Below the pieces are notes generated by a model, which was given only the letters and a program-made list of their open reading frames with translations, had not been told where the DNA came from and did no database searches. The position numbers and the translations under genes were made by a program. Of a DNA stretch of 64,000 nucleotides, positions 26,898 through 35,017 are shown in pieces. The stretch is taken from assembly GCF_002161065.1 (NCBI RefSeq), contig NZ_NFLV01000001.1, forward strand, positions 62,001-126,000. The letters run 5' to 3'. The stretch comes from Eubacterium sp. An11 (GTDB taxonomy: Bacteria > Bacillota > Clostridia > Lachnospirales > Lachnospiraceae). How positions within the stretch are numbered: the first letter of the stretch is position 1; each line of letters begins with the position of its first letter.

Positions 26898-27001
26898 GGA
26901 GCTGTTGTAAAATAACTCCGTGCGGATACGGCGGTCCGTCTGAGAAGACGGAGGCTGTGTCCGGCGGAGAAAGGCTTTTACAGCGGCTCCGTCTTTTGTT
27001 T
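26898..27001 (+). ncRNA. candidate small RNA or attenuator with alternative hairpins
   Basis: In the 367-base gap before the ACT gene, three hairpins line up: GGAG...CTCC (26898-26919), TCCGTC/GACGGA (26935-26952) and GACGGAG/CTCCGTC (26947-26993), the last followed by TTTTGTTT. The second and third share the GACGGA strand, so they exclude each other, like an antiterminator and terminator. A weak promoter (TTGTTG at 26860, TATTGA at 26882) precedes it. It could be an independent RNA or simply the terminator of the upstream operon. It does not match any riboswitch class I can name. Confidence 0.4.
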
Positions 27002-27045
27002 CATAGAAAACCACGCACTTTTTTATGAAAATGATAAAATGAGTG

Positions 27046-27142
27046 TTGCACATTGGAAAAGAATGTGATAGTATCTTCCCTGGACATACAAGTGTACTTG
27101 TGTGACGTACTATTTGGAACTGATGTTAGTGAGAATACTATC
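27046..27142 (+). promoter_or_regulatory. promoter and inverted repeats upstream of the threonine operon
   Basis: TTGCAC (27046-27051) and TAGTAT (27069-27074) are 17 bp apart. The -10 lies in one arm of GATAGTAT/ATACTATC (27067-27074 with 27135-27142). Between them is a 6-bp dyad ACAAGT/ACTTGT (27088-27101). The placement suggests an operator for a dimeric regulator, but none is identified. Confidence 0.45.
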
Positions 27143-27165
27143 ATATGGGAGACTCAGGGGTTGCT

Positions 27166-27609
27166 ATGGATAATGCATGTAAATTTTATATGGTAAAGAA
27201 GAAGGCGCTTCCGGAAGTCCTCCTTAAGGTGGCGGAAGTGAACAGCCTGCTGGGGGCGGGCAGAGTGAAGACAATACGGGAGGCGATTGATGCCGTTGGC
27301 ATCAGCCGCAGCTCTTATTATAAATATAAAGATGATATTTTCCCGATCCATGAAAAGATTCAGGGAAAGACAATCACCTTCGTCATGGAGATGGAAGACC
27401 GGCCAGGTCTTTTATCCAACGTACTGAAGGTTGTTGCGGAGTGCAATGCAAATATTTTGTCCATTCATCAGAGTATTCCGGTGAATCACATCGCTCTCAT
27501 TACGCTGAGCGTGCTGGTTTTGCCGACTACCGCTGATGTGACGGAATTGTTTGAAAAGATTGAAGAAGCCAGCGGCATTCATAATCTGAAGATTGTATCT
27601 GCAGAATAA
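27166..27609 (+). CDS. ACT domain protein (UPF0735 family)
   Basis: This 147-residue protein has an N-terminal helix-turn-helix-like segment (TIREAIDAVGISRSSYYKYKD) and a C-terminal ACT domain (MEMEDRPGLLSNVLKVVAE). The family is called UPF0735 or PheB-like; members sit beside amino acid genes and are thought to sense or regulate. Here it heads the hom operon, so a threonine or branched amino acid signal is likely but not shown. The ATG at 27166 follows AGGGG; an upstream ATG at 27145 would add seven residues not usual in the family. Confidence 0.85.
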   Translation: MDNACKFYMVKKKALPEVLLKVAEVNSLLGAGRVKTIREAIDAVGISRSSYYKYKDDIFPIHEKIQGKTITFVMEMEDRPGLLSNVLKVVAECNANILSIHQSIPVNHIALITLSVLVLPTTADVTELFEKIEEASGIHNLKIVSAE

Positions 27610-27690
27610 ATAAAAGAGAACTGCGGCATGCGGCAGCATTCCATGAACGGAGATGGCGGTATGCCGGACAGAAGAATGAGGAGGACAGTG

Positions 27691-28902
27691 ATGATAAACG
27701 TTGCAGTGTTAGGATACGGCACCATAGGCGCCGGCGTGGTAGAAGTGTTAGACACCAATGCGGACAGCATTGAAAAAAAAGCAGGGGACAGGATCGTGGT
27801 AAAGAGAATTCTTGACCTGCGGGATTTCCCGGGAGATCCGAACCAGGATAAGGTGGTTCATGATTATAAAATTATCGAAGAAGATGAGGATATTCAGGTT
27901 GTTGTGGAATGTATGGGCGGTCTGGAACCGGCCTATACTTTTGTGAAGACAGCTCTCCTTCAGGGAAGAAGCGTGGCTACTTCCAACAAAGAGCTGGTGG
28001 CAAAATACGGAGCGGAGCTCATTGCCATCGCCGGGGAGAAAAAAGTAAACTTTCTCTTTGAGGCCAGCGTGGGAGGCGGTATTCCGATCATCCGCCCGCT
28101 GACCCAGTGTCTGACAGCCGATGTCATTGAGGAGATCAGCGGTATCTTAAACGGAACAACGAATTACATGCTGACGAAGATGGAAGAGGAAGGCATGGCC
28201 TTTGACGAGGTGCTGAAAGAGGCGCAGGAAAAGGGATATGCGGAACTGCATCCGGAAGCGGATATTGAAGGTTACGACGCCTGCAGAAAGATTGCGATTC
28301 TCACCTCCCTGGCTTACGGCCGTCAGGTAGATTTTGAGGACGTACATACGGAGGGAATCACGAATATCACAGCGGAAGATTTCCAGTATGCCCGTCAGAT
28401 GAAGAAATGCATCAAACTTCTCGGAAAGAGCTGGAGCGACGACAACGGCAGACTGTATGCCATGGTATGCCCGATGCTCATCGATCACTATCATCCGCTG
28501 GCCGGCGTGAAGGACGTATTTAACGCTATTTTTGTCCACGGAAATATGGTGGGCGACACCATGTTTTACGGAAGCGGAGCCGGCAAGCTGCCGACAGCCA
28601 GCGCTGTGGCGGCCGATGTGGTGGACTGTGTGAAACATATGGGAACCCACATCAAGATGATCTGGGATCAGGAGAAACTTGCGCTCAGCGATTTTGGAAG
28701 TTTTGAGAGGAGGTACTTTGTCCGCATGCCGAAAGAGGTTTCCCTGGATGCGGTGGAAAAAGCCTTTGGCGCCGTGGAACCGGTGAAAGTGGACGGTATT
28801 AAGGAGACCGCTTTTGTGACCGGTGTCATGAAAGAAAGTGATTATCATAAAGCTGCCGATCAGTTTGATAATATTTTGAACATGATCCGTATCGATGCGT
28901 AG
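27691..28902 (+). CDS. hom: homoserine dehydrogenase
   Basis: The enzyme reduces aspartate semialdehyde to homoserine, the branch point to threonine and methionine. 403 residues. NAD(P) motif LGYGTIGAGVVEVL at the start; catalytic-core segments SNKELVAKYGAEL, EASVGGGIPIIRPL, ISGILNGTTNYMLTKM and GYAELHPEADIEGYDACRK. A C-terminal ACT-like domain begins with RRYFVRMPKE. GGAGGA precedes the ATG at 27691. It lies between the ACT regulator and the proposed homoserine kinase. Confidence 0.96.
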   Translation: MINVAVLGYGTIGAGVVEVLDTNADSIEKKAGDRIVVKRILDLRDFPGDPNQDKVVHDYKIIEEDEDIQVVVECMGGLEPAYTFVKTALLQGRSVATSNKELVAKYGAELIAIAGEKKVNFLFEASVGGGIPIIRPLTQCLTADVIEEISGILNGTTNYMLTKMEEEGMAFDEVLKEAQEKGYAELHPEADIEGYDACRKIAILTSLAYGRQVDFEDVHTEGITNITAEDFQYARQMKKCIKLLGKSWSDDNGRLYAMVCPMLIDHYHPLAGVKDVFNAIFVHGNMVGDTMFYGSGAGKLPTASAVAADVVDCVKHMGTHIKMIWDQEKLALSDFGSFERRYFVRMPKEVSLDAVEKAFGAVEPVKVDGIKETAFVTGVMKESDYHKAADQFDNILNMIRIDA

Positions 28903-28926
28903 CTTTTGTGAAAGGAGATTTTTAGT

Positions 28927-30126
28927 ATGAAGTATATTGTAGTGCTGGGTGACGGCATGGCAGATTATCCCATAGATGAACTGAATGAGAAAACGCCTCT
29001 GGAATACGCCCATACGCCTGTGATGGATGAGCTGGCCCAGAAGTCAGAGATCGGACAGGTGCACACCATCCCGGCGGGAATGAAGCCGGGCAGTGACACG
29101 GCCAATCTTTCTGTGCTTGGCTATGATCCGAAGAAATATTACACGGGACGTTCCCCTCTGGAGGCTCTGAGCATCGGCGTGCCGATGAAAGATACCGATA
29201 TTGCCATCCGGTGCAATATCGTGACGGTCTCCGATGAGGAACCGGATTATAAAGATAAGAAGATGATCGACCACAGTGCGGGAGAGATTTCCACAGAGGA
29301 TGCCGATGTGCTGATTCAGGCAGTACAGGAAGCCTTTGGAAACGAGATGTTCCATTTTTATACAGGAACCAGTTACCGTCATCTCTTAATCTGGGATAAG
29401 GGAAGTGTGGTGGAACTGACACCGCCGCATGATATCCTGACCAAAACCATCGGAACTTACCTTCCGAAGGAAAAGCTTCTGGCGGATATGATGGAAAAAA
29501 GTTATGAGATCCTGAACAATCATCCGATCAATGTTGCCAGAGAGAAAGCCGGACTGCACAAGGCTAATTCCATCTGGTTCTGGGGTGCAGGCACCAAGCC
29601 GGCGCTGGATAACTTTACAGAGAAAACAGGAAAACGCGGCGTCATGATTTCCGCGGTGGATCTGCTGAAGGGAATCGGCGTGGGCGCCGGTCTTAAAAAT
29701 ATCATCGTGGAGGGTGCCGACGGCACACTGGAGACCAACTATGAAGGAAAGGCCCAGGCAGCGGTGGATGCCCTCACGAAAGATGGCTATGATTTTGCCT
29801 ACATTCATGTGGAGGCGCCGGATGAGATGGGACATCAGGGAAGCGTGGAGCGTAAGATCAAGTCCATCGAGTATCTGGATCAGAGAGTGATCCGGGTGGT
29901 AAAAGAAGGGATGGATGCTTCCGGTGAAGAGTACCGCATGCTGGTCCTTCCGGATCACCCGACACCGATCGCTCTGAGGACTCATACCAGCGATCCGGTT
30001 CCGTATATGCTTTTTGACAGCACCAACCACGGCAGCCGAATGTGGCATTATAATGAGAGGGAGGCAGCGGCTTCCGGTATCGATATGCCTTCAGGAGCGG
30101 CGCTGATGGAATACTTTTTAGATTAA
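28927..30126 (+). CDS. 2,3-bisphosphoglycerate-independent phosphoglycerate mutase homologue, proposed homoserine kinase
   Basis: This 399-residue member of the alkaline-phosphatase superfamily (COG3635, archaeal-type ApgM) belongs to the group described by TIGR02535 as proposed homoserine kinase. Landmarks are VVLGDGMADYPIDEL at the start, PGSDTANLSVLGYDP, LLKGIGVGAG, HVEAPDEMGHQGSVE and PDHPTPIALRTHTSDP with metal-binding Asp/His. The neighbours are hom (25 bases upstream) and lysC (30 bases downstream), and no thrB-type kinase is seen, which supports the threonine-pathway role over glycolysis. The kinase activity itself is an inference from family and context. Confidence 0.87.
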   Translation: MKYIVVLGDGMADYPIDELNEKTPLEYAHTPVMDELAQKSEIGQVHTIPAGMKPGSDTANLSVLGYDPKKYYTGRSPLEALSIGVPMKDTDIAIRCNIVTVSDEEPDYKDKKMIDHSAGEISTEDADVLIQAVQEAFGNEMFHFYTGTSYRHLLIWDKGSVVELTPPHDILTKTIGTYLPKEKLLADMMEKSYEILNNHPINVAREKAGLHKANSIWFWGAGTKPALDNFTEKTGKRGVMISAVDLLKGIGVGAGLKNIIVEGADGTLETNYEGKAQAAVDALTKDGYDFAYIHVEAPDEMGHQGSVERKIKSIEYLDQRVIRVVKEGMDASGEEYRMLVLPDHPTPIALRTHTSDPVPYMLFDSTNHGSRMWHYNEREAAASGIDMPSGAALMEYFLD

Positions 30127-30155
30127 AAAATACCTTAAGAAATCAGGAGGACAGT

Positions 30156-31364
30156 ATGTTAATCGTTAAAAAATTTGGAGGTACTTCTGTTGGCAACAAA
30201 GAAAGAATATTCAATGTTGCAAGAAGATGTATTGAAGATTATCAGAAAGGAAACGACATCGTAGTAGTTTTATCTGCCATGGGCAAATCCACCGATGATC
30301 TCATCGAGATGGCAAGAGATATCAACCCAAAACCATCTAAGAGAGAGATGGATATGCTGATGACCACCGGAGAGCAGATTTCCGTATCCATGATGGCGCT
30401 GGCCATGGGATTCCTCGGAGTTCCGGCCGTTTCCTTAAATGCATTTCAGGTGGCAATGCACACCACACACCGCTATGGAAATGCCAGACTGAAAAGAATT
30501 GATACCGACCGGATCCGCAATGAGCTGGAACAGAGAAAGATCGTTCTGGTCACCGGTTTCCAGGGCGTGGATAAATATGATAATCTTACAACACTGGGCC
30601 GGGGAGGTTCCGACACGACGGCTGTGGCTCTGGCGGCTGCGCTTCATGCAGATGCCTGTGAGATCTACACCGATGTGGACGGTGTGTATACCGCGGACCC
30701 GCGCCTTGTAAAGAATGCCCGCAAATTAGACGAGATCACCTACGACGAGATGCTGGAGCTGTCCACCCTGGGTGCCGGCGTGCTTCACAACCGTTCTGTG
30801 GAAATGGCCAAAAAATATGGTGTACAGTTAGTGGTACGTTCAAGCTTAAATACAAACGAAGGAACAATTGTCAGGGAGGAAGTAAACATGGAAAAGATGC
30901 TTGTCAGTGGAGTGGCAGTGGATAAGAATGCCACAAGAATCGCAGTAGTTGGATTAAAGGACGAACCGGGAGTGGCCTTCCATTTATTTAATGCGCTGGC
31001 CAAATACAATATCAATGTGGATGTGATTTTACAGTCCATCGGCCGTGACGGTACCAAGGATATTTCCTTCACCGTGGCAGAAGATGTGGCAGATGAGGCA
31101 GTGTCCATCATCCAGAAGAGCTTTCCGAAGAGTGATTACAAAAAGATTGATGAAGAAAAAGATGTGGCAAAATTATCCATCGTCGGTGCCGGCATGATGA
31201 GCAACCCGGGTGTTGCGGCATCTATGTTTGAGGCTCTCTATGACTGTGGAGTGAATATTAAGATGATCAGCACTTCTGAGATCCGCGTTACAGTTCTGAT
31301 CGACCAGAAATACGTGGAGAGAGCGATCAACGCTGTCCATGATAAGTTTTCACTGGCTGACTGA
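30156..31364 (+). CDS. lysC: aspartate kinase
   Basis: The enzyme phosphorylates aspartate, the first step toward lysine, threonine and methionine. 402 residues. N-terminal VKKFGGTSVGNKERI is the amino acid kinase signature; GRGGSDTTAVALAAAL and YTDVDGVYTADPR line the active site. Two C-terminal ACT domains (about residues 255-402) provide feedback inhibition. AGGAGG precedes the ATG. Last gene of the threonine operon, ending at a terminator at 31374. Confidence 0.97.
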   Translation: MLIVKKFGGTSVGNKERIFNVARRCIEDYQKGNDIVVVLSAMGKSTDDLIEMARDINPKPSKREMDMLMTTGEQISVSMMALAMGFLGVPAVSLNAFQVAMHTTHRYGNARLKRIDTDRIRNELEQRKIVLVTGFQGVDKYDNLTTLGRGGSDTTAVALAAALHADACEIYTDVDGVYTADPRLVKNARKLDEITYDEMLELSTLGAGVLHNRSVEMAKKYGVQLVVRSSLNTNEGTIVREEVNMEKMLVSGVAVDKNATRIAVVGLKDEPGVAFHLFNALAKYNINVDVILQSIGRDGTKDISFTVAEDVADEAVSIIQKSFPKSDYKKIDEEKDVAKLSIVGAGMMSNPGVAASMFEALYDCGVNIKMISTSEIRVTVLIDQKYVERAINAVHDKFSLAD

Positions 31365-31373
31365 TGATGACCC

Positions 31374-31415
31374 GGGACTTTGTGGCATTGCCGCCGCAAA
31401 GTCCTTTTCTTTTTG
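31374..31415 (+). terminator. terminator of the hom-lysC operon
   Basis: Stem GGACTTTG/CAAAGTCC with an inner GGC/GCC extension, followed by TTTTCTTTTT. Confidence 0.85.
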
Positions 31416-31532
31416 CACATTTTATGTTATGATACTTATCAAATGGGGCTGTAAAAACCGGTGGGCGGTGAGAGAAAGGACCCGGCCGGGAAGACAGTTT
31501 CCGCAGCAACGGGAGAAGACGGAGGTATTCGT

Positions 31533-32012
31533 ATGAAGAGACAGGATTATGTTTCCTGGGACGCTTATTTCATGGGAGTTGCCATGCTTTCAGCGGAGAG
31601 AAGCAAGGATAACAACACACAGGTGGGGGCCTGCATCGTAAGTCCTCATAATAAGATTCTGTCCATGGGATATAATGGTATGCCGACGGGCTGCGATGAT
31701 GACCGCATGCCGTGGGAGCGGAGAGGGACACCTCTGGATACCAAATATCTGTATGTATGCCACGCGGAGCTGAACGCCATTTTGAATTATGGCGGAGGCT
31801 CATTAAAAGGCGCGAGGATCTATACGACGCTGTTCCCGTGCAACGAATGTACCAAGGCGATCATCCAGTCCGGCATTGCGGAGGTCATTTATTATTCCGA
31901 TAAATACGCGGATACAGATTCCACCATCGCAGCCAAGCGCATGCTCGACATGGTCGGGATTACATATCGCCAGTATGAGAGGGAGAATAAAGAGCTGACG
32001 CTTCATCTGTAA
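31533..32012 (+). CDS. deoxycytidylate (dCMP) deaminase
   Basis: The enzyme deaminates dCMP to dUMP for dTTP supply, in the cytosol. 159 residues. The zinc site is CHAELNAI plus PCNECTKAI, and QVGACIVSP with GYNGMPTGCDD gives the substrate pocket typical of ComEB/dCMP deaminases. GGAGG precedes the ATG at 31533. The frame extends upstream without a better start. It stands between the lysC terminator and the infC promoter. Confidence 0.93.
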   Translation: MKRQDYVSWDAYFMGVAMLSAERSKDNNTQVGACIVSPHNKILSMGYNGMPTGCDDDRMPWERRGTPLDTKYLYVCHAELNAILNYGGGSLKGARIYTTLFPCNECTKAIIQSGIAEVIYYSDKYADTDSTIAAKRMLDMVGITYRQYERENKELTLHL

Positions 32013-32128
32013 GGAACGGCGGGAGAGTCCGCGGACAGTTTCCGGAGATGCTGGCCGGCTGTTGGTAAGTGAACAGAATATGATCCGGGATGATATAAAA
32101 AGACCCGGAATGAAATGAAAAATAAGGC

Positions 32129-32157
32129 TTGACAGAACTCATTTCCAATGGTATAGT
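32129..32157 (+). promoter_or_regulatory. promoter of the infC-rpmI-rplT operon
   Basis: A consensus TTGACA (32129-32134) and TATAGT (32152-32157) are spaced by 17 bp. Confidence 0.85.
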
Positions 32158-32163
32158 ATCTAA

Positions 32164-32340
32164 GGTTGTTTGTTAAGGCAACAGAGAGAATAAAGCAGAG
32201 TATCCACTCTCACCTCAGCACAATGGTGACTCGGGTTTATATCGTTGGAAAGTGATTGATTTCCGTATCTGTGGAAGCAGAGCGGGATTGGTTGATTATG
32301 ATATACAGTGGATAGTCTTGCAGCTATCCACTTTTTTTGT
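32164..32340 (+). promoter_or_regulatory. ribosomal protein leader (L20-type) attenuator
   Basis: This is the untranslated leader of infC. A terminator hairpin AGTGGATAG/CTATCCACT (32307-32332) is followed by TTTTTTTG. Its left arm can instead pair with TATCCACT at 32201-32208, giving an antiterminator. The segment between has the conserved look of L20-binding leaders of Clostridia (CTCACCTC...GGTGAC, GTTGGAAAGTGATTGA). In Bacillus, L20 binding to such a leader stops transcription, a feedback on the operon that encodes it. The class call is from memory of the pattern, not a search. Confidence 0.7.
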
Positions 32341-32387
32341 TTCATAGAAACGCAGTTTCCTATGAAATAAAAAGGCTCCGCGAGGAT

Positions 32388-32463
32388 CGCAATGCGGCGG
32401 ATTAAAAGATGTCGCTGCAGCGGCCCGCCGCAGGCGGAGAATCCTGCAAAGCAGGATTTTCCA
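32388..32463 (-). repeat. dispersed GC-rich hairpin repeat, copy B
   Basis: The reverse complement matches 2141-2208. This copy is joined on its left to a further palindrome, TTTCATAG...CTATGAAA (32340-32367), and AAAAAGGCTCCGCGAGGATCG. The block lies between the infC attenuator and the infC ribosome binding site, adding about 125 bases to the leader. Confidence 0.72.
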
Positions 32464-32509
32464 TATCATATAAAAAATGTCCTATGAGGGTTTATGGAGG
32501 TGTACGACA

Positions 32510-33016
32510 ATTAACGATTTGATGATTAATGAGCAGGTGCGTGACAGAGAAGTCAGATTGATCAGCGAGAGCGGAGAACAGCTTGGAATCATGTCCGCGA
32601 AAGAAGCCATGAAGATTGCCAGAGAGGCAGAACTTGATCTGGTGAAGATCGCACCGAATGCAAAGCCGCCGGTATGTAAGATTATTGATTATGGAAAATA
32701 CAGGTATGAGCTTGCGCGCAAGGAGAAGGAAGCAAGAAAGAAACAGAAGACCATTGATGTCAAGGAAGTGAGACTCTCTCCGAATATTGACACCAATGAC
32801 CTGAATACAAAGGTCAATCAGGCAAGAAAGTTCCTTTCCAAGGGAGATAAAGTGAAAGTGACCCTTCGTTTCCGGGGCAGAGAACTGGCTCATGTGAATT
32901 CCAGCAAGGTGATTCTTGACGAATTTGCTGCACAGCTTTCTGACTGCGCAGTCGTCGACAAACAGCCGAAGTTTGAGGGAAGAAGCATGACAATGTTTTT
33001 AACTGAAAAACGTTAA
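32510..33016 (+). CDS. infC: translation initiation factor IF-3, ATT start codon
   Basis: IF-3 binds the 30S subunit and checks start-codon pairing. 168 residues. The N-terminal INEQVRDREVRLISE, the linker KEKEARKKQKT and the C-terminal VKVTLRFRGRELAH and DKQPKFEGRSMTMFL are all intact. The start is ATT at 32510, nine bases after GGAGGT; an upstream ATG at 32477 would read through the ribosome binding site and the next in-frame ATG (32522) is badly placed. Rare start codons in infC are established in E. coli and Bacillus, where they let IF-3 limit its own synthesis. Confidence 0.93.
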   Translation: MNDLMINEQVRDREVRLISESGEQLGIMSAKEAMKIAREAELDLVKIAPNAKPPVCKIIDYGKYRYELARKEKEARKKQKTIDVKEVRLSPNIDTNDLNTKVNQARKFLSKGDKVKVTLRFRGRELAHVNSSKVILDEFAAQLSDCAVVDKQPKFEGRSMTMFLTEKR

Positions 33017-33048
33017 TTCTATATAGAACAATTTAGGAGGACTTAATT

Positions 33049-33246
33049 ATGCCAAAAATGAAAACAAGCAGAGCTGCTGCAAAGCGCTTCAAAAAAACAG
33101 GTACTGGACAGTTAAAAAGAATGAAAGCTTATAAGAGCCATATCTTAACAAAGAAATCTCAGAAGAGAAAGAGAAACCTGAGAAAGTCTACAGTTACAGA
33201 CCCGACAAACGCAAAGAACATGAAGAAGATTTTACCATATCTTTAA
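33049..33246 (+). CDS. rpmI: 50S ribosomal protein L35
   Basis: This 65-residue basic protein of the large subunit starts [18 protein letters not shown] and contains [18 protein letters not shown], the L35 signature. AGGAGG precedes the ATG, 32 bases after infC. Same operon as infC and rplT. Confidence 0.98.
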   Translation: MPKMKTSRAAAKRFKKTGTGQLKRMKAYKSHILTKKSQKRKRNLRKSTVTDPTNAKNMKKILPYL

Positions 33247-33269
33247 TCGCATATAGGAGGACGTAAATT

Positions 33270-33626
33270 ATGGCAAGAGTAAAAGGCGCAATCGGCGCAA
33301 AGAAAAGACATAACAGAACATTAAAGCTTGCGAAAGGTTACAGAGGAGCAAGATCCAAACAGTATAGAGTAGCAAAACAGTCTGTAATGAGAGCTCTCAC
33401 AAGCGCTTATGCAGGAAGAAAACAGAGAAAGAGACAGTTCAGACAGCTCTGGATCGCACGTATCAATGCGGCAGCCAGAATGAACGGTATCTCTTACAGC
33501 AAACTGATGCACGGTCTGAAACTGGCCGGTGTGGAAGTAAACAGAAAAATGCTTTCTGAGATGGCGATCAGCGATCCGGCAGGATTTGCAGCCCTCGCAG
33601 AATTAGCAAAGAGCAAGGTGGCCTAA
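33270..33626 (+). CDS. rplT: 50S ribosomal protein L20
   Basis: This 118-residue rRNA-binding protein is essential for early 50S assembly and, in Firmicutes, represses its own operon by binding the leader. Family segments are [16 protein letters not shown] near residue 12, [16 protein letters not shown] and [27 protein letters not shown] precedes the ATG. A strong terminator follows. Confidence 0.98.
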   Translation: MARVKGAIGAKKRHNRTLKLAKGYRGARSKQYRVAKQSVMRALTSAYAGRKQRKRQFRQLWIARINAAARMNGISYSKLMHGLKLAGVEVNRKMLSEMAISDPAGFAALAELAKSKVA

Positions 33627-33634
33627 TGAAAGAT

Positions 33635-33672
33635 GAGACCAGTAAACGGAAGTTTACTGGTCTTTTTTCTTT
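33635..33672 (+). terminator. terminator of infC-rpmI-rplT
   Basis: Perfect 11-bp stem GACCAGTAAAC/GTTTACTGGTC with a GGAA tetraloop and TTTTTTCTTT tail. Confidence 0.95.
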
Positions 33673-33735
33673 ATAAAAAACCAGTCCATTCATTAAATAA
33701 CATTTAATTTATATTTCAAAAAGGAGGAGATTGTT

Positions 33736-34815
33736 ATGCAACATGTAACGAAACTTAAGAAATTGGTAATCTTTTTGCTGGCTTTTGTAATGATTACCAG
33801 CTCGGTCGGTGCATCAGCGGCTGTTACATATCAGAAAGGAAGCAGAACTTATTCATACAGCGGCTCTTCCTATACTGTGTATTATAACAGCAAGCAGGTT
33901 AGTACAAAGAAAAAGACAGGTGTTCTCATTGATGGAAGTATTATGATTCCGTACAAGGCCTGTCTTGTAAAGAGAGGACCAAAGATGACGGCCAAGTATA
34001 ATAAGTCATCAAAAAAATTAGTACTTTCTTATAACGGAACAAAGGTCAAACTGTTTGTCGGCAAGAAAAAGATAAAAGTGAATGGAACAAAGAAGAAAAT
34101 AAGCGTTGCGCCGCTGTTTGTGAAATTTAACGGCAAAAAGACGCTTATGATTCCGGCCAGAGCGGTTTTTGAAGAAGGATTCGGATTTACTTACGAATAT
34201 AAGAAAAAGAAAAAAGCCGTCTACATCACCGAGCCGGAGACCACGACCAACAGCGCTCCTGTGGAAGTGCCGGCAGCCCCTCAGACAGGCGGCATGACGG
34301 CAGCGGCATTTGCCGGCATGAATACTTCCCAGTTTATTCAGACCATGGGACCGATTGCCCAGGCTGATTACAAAAAGACCGGAATCTTAGCTTCTGTGAC
34401 CCTTGCCCAGGCGATTCTGGAGAGCGGATGGGGCAAATCAGAACTGGCGCAGAAAGGCAACAATCTGTTCGGCATGAAGACAGTTTTATCCGGTAACACA
34501 TGGAGCGGCTCTGTGTGGGACGGATACAGCAGTGTGACCATCAATACCGGCGAAGAATATGATGGCAAACATGTGACCATCAGCGCTCCGTTCCGGAAAT
34601 ATTCCTGCGTGGAGCAGTCGGTGGCTGATCATTCCGCTTATCTGCTCAATGCAAGAGATGGTTCTTCTTACAGATATGCCGGCCTGACATCCACCAACAG
34701 CTACAAAAAGCAGCTGACCATCATCAAAAACGGTGGATATGCCACAAGCAGTACATACGTTTCTCAGCTGACTTCTTTGATTGAGAGATATGGTCTTAAC
34801 CAGTATGACCAGTAG
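33736..34815 (+). CDS. secreted N-acetylglucosaminidase with N-terminal copper-amine-oxidase-like domain
   Basis: This is a cell-wall hydrolase of 359 residues. It has a signal peptide ending near SVGASAA. A very basic region (about residues 30-165, VSTKKKTGVLIDGSIMIPYKA, MIPARAVFEEGFGF) is the copper amine oxidase N1-like 'stalk' domain of Clostridia surface proteins. The catalytic glucosaminidase domain follows (about 190-355): TGILASVTLAQAILESGWGKS contains the presumed catalytic Glu, with NNLFGMK and FRKYSCVEQSVADHSAYL. It should cut GlcNAc-MurNAc bonds during growth or separation. AAGGAGGAG precedes the ATG. Confidence 0.92.
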   Translation: MQHVTKLKKLVIFLLAFVMITSSVGASAAVTYQKGSRTYSYSGSSYTVYYNSKQVSTKKKTGVLIDGSIMIPYKACLVKRGPKMTAKYNKSSKKLVLSYNGTKVKLFVGKKKIKVNGTKKKISVAPLFVKFNGKKTLMIPARAVFEEGFGFTYEYKKKKKAVYITEPETTTNSAPVEVPAAPQTGGMTAAAFAGMNTSQFIQTMGPIAQADYKKTGILASVTLAQAILESGWGKSELAQKGNNLFGMKTVLSGNTWSGSVWDGYSSVTINTGEEYDGKHVTISAPFRKYSCVEQSVADHSAYLLNARDGSSYRYAGLTSTNSYKKQLTIIKNGGYATSSTYVSQLTSLIERYGLNQYDQ

Positions 34816-34929
34816 GATATGGGAAATGTAATCCTGGCCAGCAGGACTGGAAAGATTCGGAACACGTGGTCCTGGCCCGTATGATCGGTAAAGTATGAAA
34901 AATGTGGTTTTGATCAAGGATTGGTTCTT

Positions 34930-34978
34930 CAAAAGAAATGTCTGTTCCCGGTGTGGACAGGCATTTCTTTTTATTTTT
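34930..34978 (+). terminator. terminator of the glucosaminidase gene
   Basis: Stem AAGAAATGTCTGT pairs with ACAGGCATTTCTT, followed by a T-rich tail. About 110 bases after the stop codon. Confidence 0.8.
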
Positions 34979-35017
34979 TCCTGTGTTATAATGCTGATGT
35001 AAAGTTAGGAGGATTCT

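Noticed and set aside
26799-27165. T-box or amino acid riboswitch before the threonine operon
   Set aside because: No T-box GGUGGNACC-type sequence or lysine-riboswitch-like core was found.
32477-32509. ATG at 32477 as infC start
   Set aside because: It would translate through the GGAGGT ribosome binding site and add residues not found in IF-3; ATT at 32510 has correct spacing.
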